Part shown: positions 1 through 11,864 of the stretch, one piece after another
Layout of the letters: each line of letters begins with the position of its first letter
How positions within the stretch are numbered: position 1 is the first letter of the stretch
Assembly: GCA_963811825.1 (NCBI GenBank)
Contig: CAWESS010000029.1
Span: forward strand, 62,001-126,000
From: Fodinibacter sp963811825
GTDB lineage: Bacteria; Actinomycetota; Actinomycetes; Actinomycetales; Dermatophilaceae
Length of the DNA stretch: 64,000 nucleotides
Direction: 5' to 3'
Notes under the pieces: generated by a model
The model's input: the letters and a program-made list of their open reading frames with translations, nothing else
Told to the model about the DNA's origin: nothing
The model's database searches: none
Position numbers and translations under genes: made by a program

Positions 1-1
1 C

Positions 2-358
2 GTCGTCATCGCCGGCGCGAGCACCCCGGCCTGGGTCGCCTTCGCCGAGCTCGTGCTGATCGCGGCCGCGCTCGCCTACGTCCTCGGCATCCTCGGCGCC
101 CGCCACCTCGGCTCGACCCTCGCCTCGTTCGTCGGGCTCACGGAGGTCATCTTCGCGGTGGCCTTCGCGTGGGTGCTGCTCGGAGAGCTCCCCGGCCTCA
201 TCCAGATCGTCGGTGGCCTCGTGCTGCTGTCCGGCGTCGTCGCCGTGCGCCTCGGCGAGCGTGACGAGGCGCGGTCCGCAGCTCGGTCCGCAGGGCGCAG
301 CTCGGACCCCGACGAGCCCGCCCCGCCCGATTTCGAGGTTCACTCGCCCGTCGCCTAG
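2..358 (+). CDS. EamA-family (DMT) transporter, C-terminal part
   Basis: Only the last 118 codons are in the window; the gene begins upstream of base 1. Three hydrophobic helices are visible (around FAELVLIAAALAYVLGIL, FVGLTEVIFAVAFAWVLLGE and IVGGLVLLSGVVAVRLGE). The segment TEVIFAVAFAWVLLGE matches the end of the second EamA repeat of drug/metabolite transporters, where a conserved E-x-x-F-A-x-x-x-A-W-x-L-L-G-E string lies near the last helix pair. The tail is polar and acidic (SSDPDEPAPP). It probably exports a small metabolite across the cytoplasmic membrane; the substrate cannot be read from this part. The stop codon TAG is shared with a TAGACT hexamer that may be the -10 box of rplY. 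Confidence 0.8.
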   Translation, partial: VVIAGASTPAWVAFAELVLIAAALAYVLGILGARHLGSTLASFVGLTEVIFAVAFAWVLLGELPGLIQIVGGLVLLSGVVAVRLGERDEARSAARSAGRSSDPDEPAPPDFEVHSPVA

Positions 359-361
359 ACT
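332..361 (+). promoter_or_regulatory. Possible rplY promoter and leader
   Basis: TTCGAG (332-337) and TAGACT (356-361) are 18 bp apart; the second overlaps the EamA stop codon. A transcript starting near 368 would have a leader of about 195 nt before the rplY start. That leader holds a small perfect hairpin, GACCGC (413-418), loop GTGA, GCGGTC (423-428). Whether this is an L25-binding autoregulatory leader is speculation. Confidence 0.35.
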
Positions 362-563
362 CGTGGGGTTGCCTCGGCGAGGGACGTCGCACCGGCCAGA
401 GATGTCCGGAAAGACCGCGTGAGCGGTCGACGAATCCGTGATCGACGCTGGCGGACGCAGATCCCATGGATCCGCGGACGAACGCGTGCCGATCGATCGG
501 TGCCGCGTCCCGCGTCGAGGACCGACCGCCCGTTGTCCTCCCAACCCTCCTCAAGGAGCCCCC

Positions 564-1229
564 GTGTCAGACCTCACCCTGAACGCCGAGTCCCGTACCC
601 AGTTCGGCAAGGGCGCAGCCCGCAAGATCCGCCGCGACAACAAGATCCCCGCCGTCATGTACGGCCACGGCGCGGACCCCGTGCACATCACGCTGCCGGG
701 GCACGAGACCATGCTGGCGCTCAAGACGAGCAACGCCCTGCTCACGATCGTCCTCGACGGCAAGGACCAGCTCGCCCTGGCCAAGGACGTGCAGCGCGAC
801 CCGATCAAGCCGGTCATCGAGCACATCGACCTCGTCGTCGTGCGCAAGGGCGAGAAGGTCGTCGTCGACGTCCCCGTCCACGTCGAGGGCGAGGCGGCCC
901 CCGAGACCGTCGTCACCACCGACAGCAACAGCCTGGAGCTCGAGGTGGAGGCCACCCACATCCCCGAGAGCCTCACCGTCTCCGTCGAGGGCCTCACGGC
1001 CGGTACCCAGATCCTCGCGGGTCAGGTCGAGCTGCCCGCGGGCGCCGTTCTCGTGACCGACCCCGAGGCACTCGTCGTCAACGTCACCGCGCAGGTCTCC
1101 GCCGAGGCCCTCGAGGCCGAGCTCGCCGAGGCCGAGGCCGAGGCCGGGATCGAGCGCGAGGAGTCCGACGAGGACGCCGCCGCTTCGGACGACGAGGGTG
1201 CCGAGGGTGCCGAGGACGACAACGCCTGA
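564..1229 (+). CDS. rplY: 50S ribosomal protein L25/general stress protein Ctc
   Basis: This 221-residue protein of the L25/TL5/Ctc family binds 5S rRNA in the large ribosomal subunit. The N-terminal L25 beta-barrel (about residues 1-92) carries the conserved GKGAARKIRR and IPAVMYGHG strings. The C-terminal TL5 domain (about 100-190) has HIPESLTVSVEGL. The last 35 residues are very acidic, as is usual in actinobacterial L25. I chose GTG at 564 over the longer reading because AAGGAG lies at 553-558 and homologs start at SDLTLNAE. pth follows, an arrangement common in bacteria and shared with M. tuberculosis (rplY-pth). A strong hairpin separates the two, so pth may have its own promoter. Confidence 0.95.
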   Translation: MSDLTLNAESRTQFGKGAARKIRRDNKIPAVMYGHGADPVHITLPGHETMLALKTSNALLTIVLDGKDQLALAKDVQRDPIKPVIEHIDLVVVRKGEKVVVDVPVHVEGEAAPETVVTTDSNSLELEVEATHIPESLTVSVEGLTAGTQILAGQVELPAGAVLVTDPEALVVNVTAQVSAEALEAELAEAEAEAGIEREESDEDAAASDDEGAEGAEDDNA

Positions 1230-1251
1230 GTCGCCTTCACCTGAACGACAC

Positions 1252-1285
1252 CTCGGGGCCCGGTCCGCACGGACCGGGCCCCGAG
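1252..1285. terminator. Perfect 15-bp hairpin between rplY and pth
   Basis: CTCGGGGCCCGGTCC (1252-1266), loop GCAC, then GGACCGGGCCCCGAG (1271-1285) form a perfect stem. There is no U-tract, so this is an actinobacterial-type U-less terminator or a processing hairpin. It ends 17 bp before the -10 box of pth and so fills the pth -35 region. Confidence 0.7.
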
Positions 1286-1302
1286 GCGTCCCCGGCGCCC
1301 GG

Positions 1303-1308
1303 CATACT
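1303..1308 (+). promoter_or_regulatory. -10 box for leaderless pth
   Basis: CATACT ends 6 nt before the ATG at 1315, so the mRNA would start at or next to the start codon. No Shine-Dalgarno sequence lies in the 15 bases before the ATG. Confidence 0.5.
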
Positions 1309-1314
1309 GGCCTG

Positions 1315-1917
1315 ATGACCGACAGCGGACCCTGGCTCGTCGTCGGGCTCGGCAACCCCGGCACGACGTACGCCGGCAACCGGCACAACGTGGGCGCCAT
1401 GGTGGTCGACGAGCTCTCCCGCCGCACCGGCAGCGCGCTGCGCAGCCACAAGGCCCGCGCCCAGGCCGCCCAGGTGCGCCTCGGCACCGGCCCCGGGGGT
1501 GTGCCGGGCCCTGCGGCCGTGATCGCCGTGCCGAGCTGCTACATGAACGAGTCCGGCGGCCCCGTCTCCGCGCTCGCGCGGTTCTTCTCCGTGACCCCCG
1601 AGCGACTCGTCGTCGTGCACGACGAGCTCGACCTCGACGAGGGCACCATCCGCCTCAAGCGGGGCGGGGGAGAGGGTGGGCACAACGGGCTGCGCTCGAT
1701 CAGCTCGTCACTCGGCACCAAGGACTACCACCGGGTGCGCGTCGGCATCGGGCGCCCCCCGGGCCGGATGGATGCCGCCGACTACGTGCTGCGCGACTTC
1801 TCCCCGACCCAGCGCAAGGACCTGCCGTTCCTGCTCGACGATGCGGCGGATGCCGTGGAGTCCCTCGTCACGCTCGGCCTCCTCGACGCGCAGCAGCGCG
1901 TCCACGCCCCTCGCTGA
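1315..1917 (+). CDS. pth: Peptidyl-tRNA hydrolase
   Basis: The 200-residue Pth hydrolyses the ester bond of peptidyl-tRNAs released from stalled ribosomes and so recycles tRNA. The N-terminal VVGLGNPGTTYAGNRHNVG holds the catalytic histidine (His24, equivalent to E. coli His20). CYMNESGGPVSAL contains the substrate-binding Asn, VHDELDLDEGTIRLKRGG the conserved Asp, and GGHNGLRSI the second conserved Asn. Length is normal for the family (about 190-200). The start at 1315 fits the family N-terminus and a -10 box 6 nt upstream. mfd follows after 57 bp with its own -10 box. Coding frame is intact. Confidence 0.95.
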   Translation: MTDSGPWLVVGLGNPGTTYAGNRHNVGAMVVDELSRRTGSALRSHKARAQAAQVRLGTGPGGVPGPAAVIAVPSCYMNESGGPVSALARFFSVTPERLVVVHDELDLDEGTIRLKRGGGEGGHNGLRSISSSLGTKDYHRVRVGIGRPPGRMDAADYVLRDFSPTQRKDLPFLLDDAADAVESLVTLGLLDAQQRVHAPR

Positions 1918-1961
1918 CCGGTCGGGCCGGCGGCGGCGTCAGGGGTGTCGGCCCGCGCGAC

Positions 1962-1967
1962 TACAGT
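1962..1967 (+). promoter_or_regulatory. -10 box for leaderless mfd
   Basis: TACAGT lies 7 nt before the mfd ATG at 1975. No Shine-Dalgarno sequence is present between them, so a leaderless transcript is likely. Confidence 0.5.
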
Positions 1968-1974
1968 GTTCGCG

Positions 1975-5590
<3,616 letters not shown>

Positions 5591-5617
5591 CGGGGCCCGA
5601 CCTCGAAAGGACAGCTC

Positions 5618-6158
5618 GTGACTCTCTCCGTTCGCCGCTCCATCGCGGCGCTCGCTGTCGGTGCGGCACTCGTGAGCGCCGGGTGCACGGTCAACCGGGC
5701 CGAGACGGCGGCCGTCGTCGACGGGAACGTCATCACCGAGGGCCAGCTCCAGGTCGCCATCGCGCAGATGAACTCCATGGACCCGGCGTTGCTCCAGGAG
5801 CCGCTCACCCCCAGCGGGGCCCTGACGGCCCTCGTGCAGGCCCCGGTCATCCTCGACCACCTCGCCGACAAGGGGATCGTCGTCTCCGACACCATCGCGA
5901 CCCGCGAGGCGCAGGACCGCGGGGTGGCTCGACCCGAGCGAGGACACCCTGAGCATCGTCCGGCTCGCCACGGCGATCACCGCCGCCCAGCAGTCAGGCC
6001 AGATCACCGAGGCCGACGGCGCGGCGATCACCGAGCAGATGCAGGCCCTCGACGTCGAGGTCAATCCCCGGTACGGCGCGTTCGCGCCCGAGTCGGCCTC
6101 CATCCAGCTCACCGCCCCGGACTGGGTCACGCTCGCCGACGAGGCCCCTGCCCCGTGA
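5618..6158 (+). CDS. SurA-N-like lipoprotein (one frameshift)
   Basis: About 179 residues with a lipoprotein signal: positive MTLSVRRS, hydrophobic IAALAVGAALV, lipobox VSAGC. The mature part (AAVVDGNVITEGQLQVAIAQMN) resembles the N-terminal helical domain of SurA/PrsA-type chaperones. No parvulin PPIase domain follows, so it may hold folding proteins outside the membrane without isomerase activity. The first part ends at EAQDRG; one extra G in GGGG (5921-5924) shifts the frame. Skipping it gives RGWLDPSEDTLSIVRL and a clean reading to TGA at 6156-6158. The gene sits between mfd and mazG, a common actinobacterial order, and overlaps mazG by 4 bp (GTGA), which implies translational coupling. 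Confidence 0.75.
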
Positions 6159-7126
6159 CCGATGCCCCCGTGGCTGCCGCGGGGTCGATGACCGGCGGTC
6201 GCCTCGGGATGCTCGTCACCTCGCCGCGGGTCGCCCCGGGCCTGCTGTCACACGGCGCCTGGCAGGTCGTCGCGTCCTCCACCGTGCGGCTGGCCCGGTT
6301 CCTCGACGACCCCCTGGCCGAAGCGGTCGAGGAGGCCGGCTTCGGCGTCGAGGAGGTCGGTGAGGTCTCCCCGCCCGAGCTGGCCCGGCGCCTGGTCGAC
6401 CTCGCGGTTCGACTGCCCGTCGTGTGGCTCGGCAGCTCCGACGGCGACCCCGGGCTGGCCGACGCCGTGGCGTCCGAGGTCTCGCGCCTGCCGGTCCCTC
6501 CCGACGTCGAGCTCGTCGTCGGGTCGTGGGACGTCCAGGGTGGCCGCCTGCTCGACGTCGTCGCGACGATGGACCGCCTGCGCTCACCCGGCGGGTGCCC
6601 CTGGGACGCCGAGCAGACCCACGAGAGCCTCGCCCCGTACCTCGTCGAGGAGGCCCACGAGGTCGTCCACGCCATCTCCACCGGGGACCGTGGACACCTC
6701 GCCGAAGAGCTCGGCGACGTGCTGCTGCAGGTGGTCTTCCACGCGCGGGTCGCCGAGGAGTCGGGGGAGGGCGCGTTCGACATCGACACCGTCGCCGGCC
6801 TGCTCGTCGACAAGCTCGTTCGCCGGCACCCCCACGTCTTCGCCGACGGGGACGCGTCGACCCCGGCCGAGGTCGAGGCTGCGTGGGAGCGGATCAAGGC
6901 GGTCGAGAAGGCGGGTGCCGGGGGAGGCGACTATGCCGACGACCTGCTGCACGGCATCCCGGCGTCGTTGCCCGGAGACCTCGCTGCGGAGAAGGTGCTC
7001 GCCCGGGTGCGCCGCCGCGGCCTGACCCCCGAGCCGGATGCCGTGGCACGCCTCGAGCGCGCCCGCGCCGGTCTCGCAGCCGCCGAGGCCGAGGTGCGCG
7101 CAGCCCTGGAGGGCCTCCAGCGCTGA
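6155..7126 (+). CDS. mazG: Nucleoside triphosphate pyrophosphohydrolase MazG
   Basis: The 323-residue protein hydrolyses NTPs or damaged dNTPs to the monophosphate and pyrophosphate. The catalytic MazG fold starts near residue 138 (LLDVVATMDRLRSPGGCPW). Its metal-binding motifs are EEAHE and EELGD, i.e. the EExxE...ExxD signature. A second region with HPHVF and WERIKAVEKA matches the MazG linker, and a degenerate C-terminal half is normal in actinobacteria. The first about 130 residues, before the MazG domain, are an extra N-terminal domain also seen in the mycobacterial protein. The GTG start overlaps the lipoprotein stop by 4 bp, so the two are probably co-translated. Confidence 0.9.
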   Translation: MTDAPVAAAGSMTGGRLGMLVTSPRVAPGLLSHGAWQVVASSTVRLARFLDDPLAEAVEEAGFGVEEVGEVSPPELARRLVDLAVRLPVVWLGSSDGDPGLADAVASEVSRLPVPPDVELVVGSWDVQGGRLLDVVATMDRLRSPGGCPWDAEQTHESLAPYLVEEAHEVVHAISTGDRGHLAEELGDVLLQVVFHARVAEESGEGAFDIDTVAGLLVDKLVRRHPHVFADGDASTPAEVEAAWERIKAVEKAGAGGGDYADDLLHGIPASLPGDLAAEKVLARVRRRGLTPEPDAVARLERARAGLAAAEAEVRAALEGLQR

Positions 7127-7147
7127 GCGTCGTCGGCTGACCCCAGC

Positions 7148-7211
7148 GATGGCGGAGACGTTCCACCCGGACGGAGAAATATCTCCGCCGCGAGCGAACA
7201 TCCCCGCCATC
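7148..7211. promoter_or_regulatory. 64-bp nested dyad upstream of the pseudouridine kinase gene
   Basis: Three pairs of inverted arms share one centre: GATGGCGG (7148-7155) with CCGCCATC (7204-7211); GTTC (7160-7163) with GAAC (7196-7199); CGGAGA (7172-7177) with TCTCCG (7182-7187). The spacers are equal on both sides (4 and 8 nt) around AATA. A related box, CGGAGAAGTTC, is repeated at 7222-7232, just before the promoter. It looks like an operator array for a dimeric regulator, possibly the HTH domain of the downstream gene. Confidence 0.5.
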
Positions 7212-7243
7212 CCAGTGACGACGGAGAAGTTCAGCCGCTGATC

Positions 7244-7273
7244 TTGCTTGCACGAGCAAAGAGCCCTTACAAT
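7244..7273 (+). promoter_or_regulatory. Promoter of the psuK-psuG operon, leaderless
   Basis: TTGCTT (7244-7249) and TACAAT (7268-7273) are 18 bp apart; the GTG start follows 6 nt after the -10 box. TTGCT...AGCAA (7244-7248 and 7255-7259) form a small dyad over the -35 element, so a repressor could block it. Confidence 0.6.
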
Positions 7274-7279
7274 TGCAAC

Positions 7280-8428
7280 GTGAAGCTGACTGCGCGTGAA
7301 CACGAGATCGTGACCCTGCTGCGGTCCGACCCCATGCTCGACGCCACCGCCCTGGCCGAGCGGATCGGCTCCACCCGTGCAGCCGTCTCGGTGCACCTGT
7401 CCAACCTCATGAAGAAGGGTGTCGTGCGCGGTCGCGGGTACGTCCTGCGGGCCGAGGCCGACACGGTGCTCGTCGTCGGGGGAGCGGTGCTCGACACCAA
7501 GGTGCGCACGACCGGGGCGCCGGTCCTCGGCACGAGCAACCCGGGCGCCGCGTCGTCCACCGTCGGCGGAGTCGGCCGCAACATCGCCGAGAACCTCGCC
7601 CGGCTCGGCCGCCCGACCGTGCTCGTCGCGCCCGTCGGCGACGACCCGGCCGGCGAGGCCGTGGCCGACCGCACCAGTGCCGCCGGGGTCGAGTGCGGCC
7701 ACCTCGTGCGCTCGGTCCACCCGACCGGCACCTATGTCGCCGTGCTCGGCGAGGGGGGTGAGCTGCACATCGCGGTCGCCGACATGCGCGCCACCGACGA
7801 GCTCACGGTGGCCGACGTCGCCGTCGTGCCCAGCCTGCTCGCCGGCGCCGACGCCATGGTCGTCGACGCCAACCTCGCCGCCCCCGTCGTGCGCTGGTTG
7901 CTCAACGCCGCTGCCGAGGCCGGCGTCCTCTGCGTGCTCGACCCCGTGAGCGTCGCCAAGGCCACCGCTGCCGCACCGGTGCTCGACGGCACCGTCGCCG
8001 TGCACACGGTGACCCCCAACGTCGACGAGCTCGCCGCCCTCGTCGGGGCCCCCGTCGACGACACCGTGGATGCCGTGTGCGCGGCCGCCGCGCTCCTCCA
8101 CGCCCGAGGCGTCGCGCACGTCTGGGTGCGGCGCGGCACGGCGGGCAGCCTGCTGTCGATCGCCACGGCATCCGGGGCGCGTGTCGTGCTCGTCGAGGCG
8201 CCCGAGACCGAGGTCGCCGACGTCACGGGCGCCGGTGACTCGATGACCGCCGGCTACGTCAACGCCCTGCTCGACGGCGCCGACGTCGTCGAGGCCGCCC
8301 GCCACGGCCAGGTGCTCGCCGCCCTGACCTGCGCCTCGCCCGACACCGTGCGGGACGACCTCACCCCCGCGCTCGTCGCGGCCCACCTGACCCCGAACCA
8401 GCCGTCCACCAAGGAGCTCCACCGATGA
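7280..8428 (+). CDS. psuK: PfkB-family sugar kinase with N-terminal winged helix, probable pseudouridine kinase
   Basis: 382 residues. The first about 60 (TAREHEIVTLLRSDP, TALAERIGSTRAAVSVHLS, KKGVVRGRGYVL) form a winged helix of MarR/AsnC type. The rest is a PfkB kinase with GGVGRNIAENLARLGRP near the substrate site and the anion-hole/catalytic motif DVTGAGDSMTAGY. PsuK phosphorylates pseudouridine so PsuG can cleave the C-C glycosidic bond. The role rests on the next gene being psuG, overlapping by 4 bp (ATGA). I chose GTG 7280 over TTG 7244 because a promoter ends 6 nt before it. The fused HTH suggests the kinase regulates its own operon. Other PfkB substrates are possible. Confidence 0.8.
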   Translation: MKLTAREHEIVTLLRSDPMLDATALAERIGSTRAAVSVHLSNLMKKGVVRGRGYVLRAEADTVLVVGGAVLDTKVRTTGAPVLGTSNPGAASSTVGGVGRNIAENLARLGRPTVLVAPVGDDPAGEAVADRTSAAGVECGHLVRSVHPTGTYVAVLGEGGELHIAVADMRATDELTVADVAVVPSLLAGADAMVVDANLAAPVVRWLLNAAAEAGVLCVLDPVSVAKATAAAPVLDGTVAVHTVTPNVDELAALVGAPVDDTVDAVCAAAALLHARGVAHVWVRRGTAGSLLSIATASGARVVLVEAPETEVADVTGAGDSMTAGYVNALLDGADVVEAARHGQVLAALTCASPDTVRDDLTPALVAAHLTPNQPSTKELHR

Positions 8429-9361
8429 CCAGCAGCACGTCGACCACCCCGCACCCCCTGCTCAAGCTCGACCCGGAGGTGACGCAGGCACTCGCCGACG
8501 GCACCCCGGTCGTGGCGCTGGAGTCGACGATCATCAGCCACGGGATGCCGTACCCCGCCAACGTCGCGATGGCGCGCGAGGTCGAGCAGATCGTGCGCGA
8601 CGGAGGTGCCGTGCCCGCCACGATCGCCGTGCTGAACGGCGTCCCGACGGTGGGGCTGTCGGCTGACGAGCTCGAGATGCTCGGTTCGCGCGACGACATC
8701 CGCAAGGTCAGCGTGCGCGACCTGCCCTACGTCGTCGCCACCGGCACGCACGGGGCCACGACGGTCGCGAGCACGATGCGCATCGCCGGGCTGGCCGGCA
8801 TCCGGGTGTTCGTCACCGGAGGGCTCGGCGGGGTGCACCAGGGCGCCGAGGACTCGATGGACGTCTCGGCCGACCTCACCGAGCTCTCGCGCACCGAGGT
8901 CGCGGTCATCTCGGCCGGGGTCAAGTCGATCCTCGACATCGGCCGCACCCTCGAGGTGCTCGAGACGCTCGGGCGTGCCGGTCGTCGGGTACGGCACCGA
9001 CGAGTTCCCCTCGTTCTTCTCGCGCTCGAGCGGCCTGCGCACCCCCATGCGGCTGGACACCCCGCAGGAGGTGGCCCGGTTGATGCAGGCCACGTGGGGC
9101 CTCGGCCTCGGCAGCGGCGTCTCGATCGCGAACCCGGTGCCGGCCGAGTCCGAGATGGCGCACGCGGACATCGACTCCGTGATCACCCGGGCACTGGCCG
9201 ATGCCGACGAGCGTGGCGTCACCGGCAAGGACATCACGCCCTACCTGCTGGGCCGGCTCGTCGAGCTGTCGGACGGGCGCTCCCTGGAGACCAACCTCGC
9301 CCTCGTGCGGAACAACGCCGTCGTCGGAACGGCCATCGCCGTCGCCTGGGCCGCCCTCTGA
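8425..9361 (+). CDS. psuG: Pseudouridine-5'-phosphate glycosidase (one frameshift)
   Basis: PsuG cleaves pseudouridine 5'-phosphate to uracil and ribose 5-phosphate. Corrected length is 311 residues, as in E. coli (about 312). Conserved strings are ALESTIISHGMPYP, VTGGLGGVHQGAEDSMD and AVISAGVKSILDIG, the last with the likely catalytic Lys; then PVVGYGTDEFPSFF, NPVPAESEM and a C-terminal ETNLALVRNNA. The frame breaks at GGG 8971-8973. Removing one G joins LETLG to VPVVGYGTDEFP exactly as in homologs, so this is a one-base insertion and not a natural pseudogene pattern. It overlaps the kinase gene by 4 bp and is followed by eno on the same strand. Confidence 0.88.
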
Positions 9362-9417
9362 CGCGGCGGGGCTGCCCACGGTGCGGGTCGCGCAGAGCGC
9401 ACGCGGTCACCGGGGGC

Positions 9418-9423
9418 TAGGCT
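9418..9423 (+). promoter_or_regulatory. -10 box of eno
   Basis: TAGGCT lies 39 nt before the eno GTG. The leader contains AGGAG (9452-9456) at proper spacing, so unlike pth and mfd this mRNA has a normal ribosome binding site. Confidence 0.45.
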
Positions 9424-9462
9424 CGGCCTCGATCCCATCAGAACAACCTTCAGGAGTCCGGC

Positions 9463-10755
9463 GTGGCCAGCATCGAGGCAGTAGGCGCCCGCGAGATCCT
9501 CGACTCGCGCGGCAATCCCACCGTTGAGGTCGAGGTCGCCCTCGACGACGGCACCCTGGCTCGGGCCGCCGTCCCGAGCGGTGCGTCGACCGGGGCCTTC
9601 GAGGCCGCCGAGCGACGTGACGGGGACAAGGACCGCTACCTCGGCAAGGGCGTGCTCAAGGCCGTCGACGCCGTGATCGACGAGCTCGGCCCCAAGCTGC
9701 TCGGCTTCGAGGCCAGCGAGCAGCGCCTCATCGACGCCGAGATGCTCGCCGCCGACGGCAGCGCCAACAAGGAGAAGCTCGGCGCCAACGCGATCCTCGG
9801 CGTCTCGCTGGCCGTGGCCCGTGCCGCGGCCGACTCGGCCGACCTGCCGCTGTTCCGCTACGTCGGCGGCCCCAACGCCCACGTCCTGCCCGTGCCGATG
9901 ATGAACATCCTCAACGGCGGCAGCCACGCCGACTCCAACGTCGACATCCAGGAGTTCATGATCGCGCCCATCGGCGCCGACAGCTTCCGCGAGGCGCTGC
10001 GCTGGGGCGCCGAGATCTACCACGCGCTCAAGGGTGTGCTCAAGGAGCAGGGGCTGGCCACGGGTCTCGGCGACGAGGGCGGTTTCGCCCCCAACCTGCC
10101 GTCCAACCGCGCCGCGCTCGACCTCATCCTCGTGGCCATCGAGAGGGCCGGCTACACCCCGGGCGAGCAGATCGGCCTGGCGCTCGACGTCGCCGCCTCC
10201 GAGTTCCACGAGGACGGCGTCTACTCCTTCGAGGGTGGCTCCAAGACCTCGGCCGAGATGATCGACTACTACGCCGAGCTCGTGCGCGACTACCCGCTCG
10301 TGTCCATCGAGGACCCGCTCGACGAGTCCGACTGGGATGGCTGGAAGGCCATGACCGACCGCATGGGCGACGAGGTGCAGCTCGTCGGCGACGACCTGTT
10401 CGTCACGAACCCGCAGCGACTGGCCCGCGGGATCGAGACCGGCACCGCGAACGCCCTGCTCGTCAAGGTCAACCAGATCGGCTCGCTCACCGAGACCCTG
10501 GATGCCGTCGAGATGGCCCAGCGCGCCGGCTACCGCTGCATGATGAGCCACCGCTCCGGCGAGACCGAGGACACGACGATCGCCGACCTCGCCGTCGCGA
10601 CCAACTGCGGCCAGATCAAGACCGGTGCCCCGGCCCGCTCCGAGCGCGTCGCGAAGTACAACCAGCTCCTGCGCATCGAGGAAGAGCTCGACGACGCGGC
10701 CGTCTACGCCGGCGCCGGTGCCTTCCCGCGCTTCACCCGCCGCCAGCAGGGCTGA
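9463..10755 (+). CDS. eno: Enolase (phosphopyruvate hydratase)
   Basis: 430 residues, standard length. It interconverts 2-phosphoglycerate and phosphoenolpyruvate in glycolysis, with Mg2+. AREILDSRGNPTVEVEV and VPSGASTGAFEA mark the N-terminal domain. The barrel holds the catalytic Glu in GLGDEGGFAPN, the Mg ligands in LALDVAASEF, SIEDPLDESDW and LVGDDLFVTN, the catalytic Lys in LVKVNQIGSL, and the family signature MMSHRSGETEDTTIADL. GTG 9463 is preceded by AGGAG and matches the family N-terminus (ASIEAVGAREI). The divIC gene follows within 8 bp, an order conserved in actinobacteria. Intact frame. Confidence 0.97.
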   Translation: MASIEAVGAREILDSRGNPTVEVEVALDDGTLARAAVPSGASTGAFEAAERRDGDKDRYLGKGVLKAVDAVIDELGPKLLGFEASEQRLIDAEMLAADGSANKEKLGANAILGVSLAVARAAADSADLPLFRYVGGPNAHVLPVPMMNILNGGSHADSNVDIQEFMIAPIGADSFREALRWGAEIYHALKGVLKEQGLATGLGDEGGFAPNLPSNRAALDLILVAIERAGYTPGEQIGLALDVAASEFHEDGVYSFEGGSKTSAEMIDYYAELVRDYPLVSIEDPLDESDWDGWKAMTDRMGDEVQLVGDDLFVTNPQRLARGIETGTANALLVKVNQIGSLTETLDAVEMAQRAGYRCMMSHRSGETEDTTIADLAVATNCGQIKTGAPARSERVAKYNQLLRIEEELDDAAVYAGAGAFPRFTRRQQG

Positions 10756-10763
10756 GTCCCCGT

Positions 10764-11319
10764 ATGGCCACCGGGCGCTCCCGCGGTCCGGCGTCGCGAC
10801 CACCGCGACGTCCGGCCGGGGGGCGCCCGTCGGCGTCCACCCGCGGCGTGGGTGCGCCGACGGCATCCGCGGGTGGTCCACCCCCGCAGGCCCCGTCGGG
10901 CTGGCGAGGGCCTGCTCGGTGGCGTCGGCCGCGACCGTCGGGCCCGTCGAGTCGCCGTGCTCGTGGGAGTCGTCGGCTTCCTCGTCATCCTGCTGGGTTC
11001 GACCGTCACGGCCTATGTCGGTCAGCGCGGTGACATCGCGGCGCTGCGCGACAAGGTGGCCAGCCAGGAGCAGGACGTCGCGACGCTGGAGGCCGAACGT
11101 GAGCTCTGGCGTGACCCGGCCTACGTCGAGCAGCAGGCGCGCCAGCGGCTGAAGTTCGTCAAGCCCGGCGAGCGCTCCTACACCGTGTTGGACCCCGAGC
11201 CGGATGCCGGTAACCGCGACCCGCTCGCGGCGATCGCCGACACCGACGAGGCGCTGCCCTGGTACCAGGGCGTCTGGGAGTCCGGCCGCACCGCTGACGC
11301 GCCCGGAGCCCGCCGGTGA
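10764..11319 (+). CDS. FtsB/DivIC-family septum formation protein (one frameshift)
   Basis: A bitopic division protein of the DivIC/FtsB family (about 184 residues after correction), expected in the FtsQLB complex at the septum. The cytoplasmic N-terminus is Pro/Arg/Ser-rich and disordered. One transmembrane helix (VAVLVGVVGFLVILLGSTVTAY) is followed by a coiled coil (RGDIAALRDKVASQEQDVATLEAE) and the conserved DPAYVEQQARQRLKFVKPGE. The disordered part reads in frame 0 from ATG 10764 and the helix onward in frame 1, so there is one extra base somewhere in about 10,860-10,950. Low-complexity sequence prevents exact placement. Its place after eno matches M. tuberculosis Rv1024. The stop overlaps the next gene by 4 bp. 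Confidence 0.8.
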
Positions 11320-11864
11320 GTGCAGGTCACGACCTGCCGCCCGTCGCCCGCGCTGACCTGGATGCCGTGTCCCGGCAGCTCGGCCGGGAGGCCCGCAGCG
11401 TCGCAGAGGTGGCCCACCGGTGTCCGTGCGGCGAGCCGGACGTCGTGCGCACCGAACCCCGGCTGCCCGACGGCACCCCGTTCCCCACGTCGTTCTACGC
11501 CACCTGCCCGAAGCTGACCGGTGCCCTGTCGACCCTGGAGAGCCAGGGCGTCATGCGTGAGATGTCGGAACGGCTCGAGACCGACGAGGCGCTGCGTGAG
11601 GCGTATGCCGCGGCGCACCTCGACTACCTCGAGCGCCGCTCCCAGCTCGGTGACGTGCCCGAGGTCGCGGGCATCTCGGCCGGCGGGATGCCGACCCGGG
11701 TGAAGTGCCTGCACGTGCTCGTCGCCCACTCGCTCGGCGCCGGCCCCGGCGTCAACCCCCTCGGGGACGAGGCGCTGGCGATGCTCGACCCGTGGTGGGA
11801 ACGGCATCCGTGTTCGGCCGACGCGCCGGCATCCGAGCCCGCGGTCGCCGAGGGGTCGGGGTGA
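11316..11864 (+). CDS. DUF501 protein
   Basis: 182 residues of a conserved actinobacterial family of unknown function (DUF501), typically between divIC and ppx. Visible features are a PVARADLDAVSRQLGR start, a short CPCG element (AHRCPCGEPDVVRTEPRLPDGTPFPT), FYATCPKLTGALSTLESQG, and a C-terminal PTRVKCLHVLVAHSLGAGPGVNPLGDEAL. The three cysteines and two histidines are well placed for a metal site, but none is proven. GTG start and stop each overlap a neighbour by 4 bp, so division gene, DUF501 and ppx are probably one translationally coupled unit. Confidence 0.85.
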   Translation: MSAGHDLPPVARADLDAVSRQLGREARSVAEVAHRCPCGEPDVVRTEPRLPDGTPFPTSFYATCPKLTGALSTLESQGVMREMSERLETDEALREAYAAAHLDYLERRSQLGDVPEVAGISAGGMPTRVKCLHVLVAHSLGAGPGVNPLGDEALAMLDPWWERHPCSADAPASEPAVAEGSG

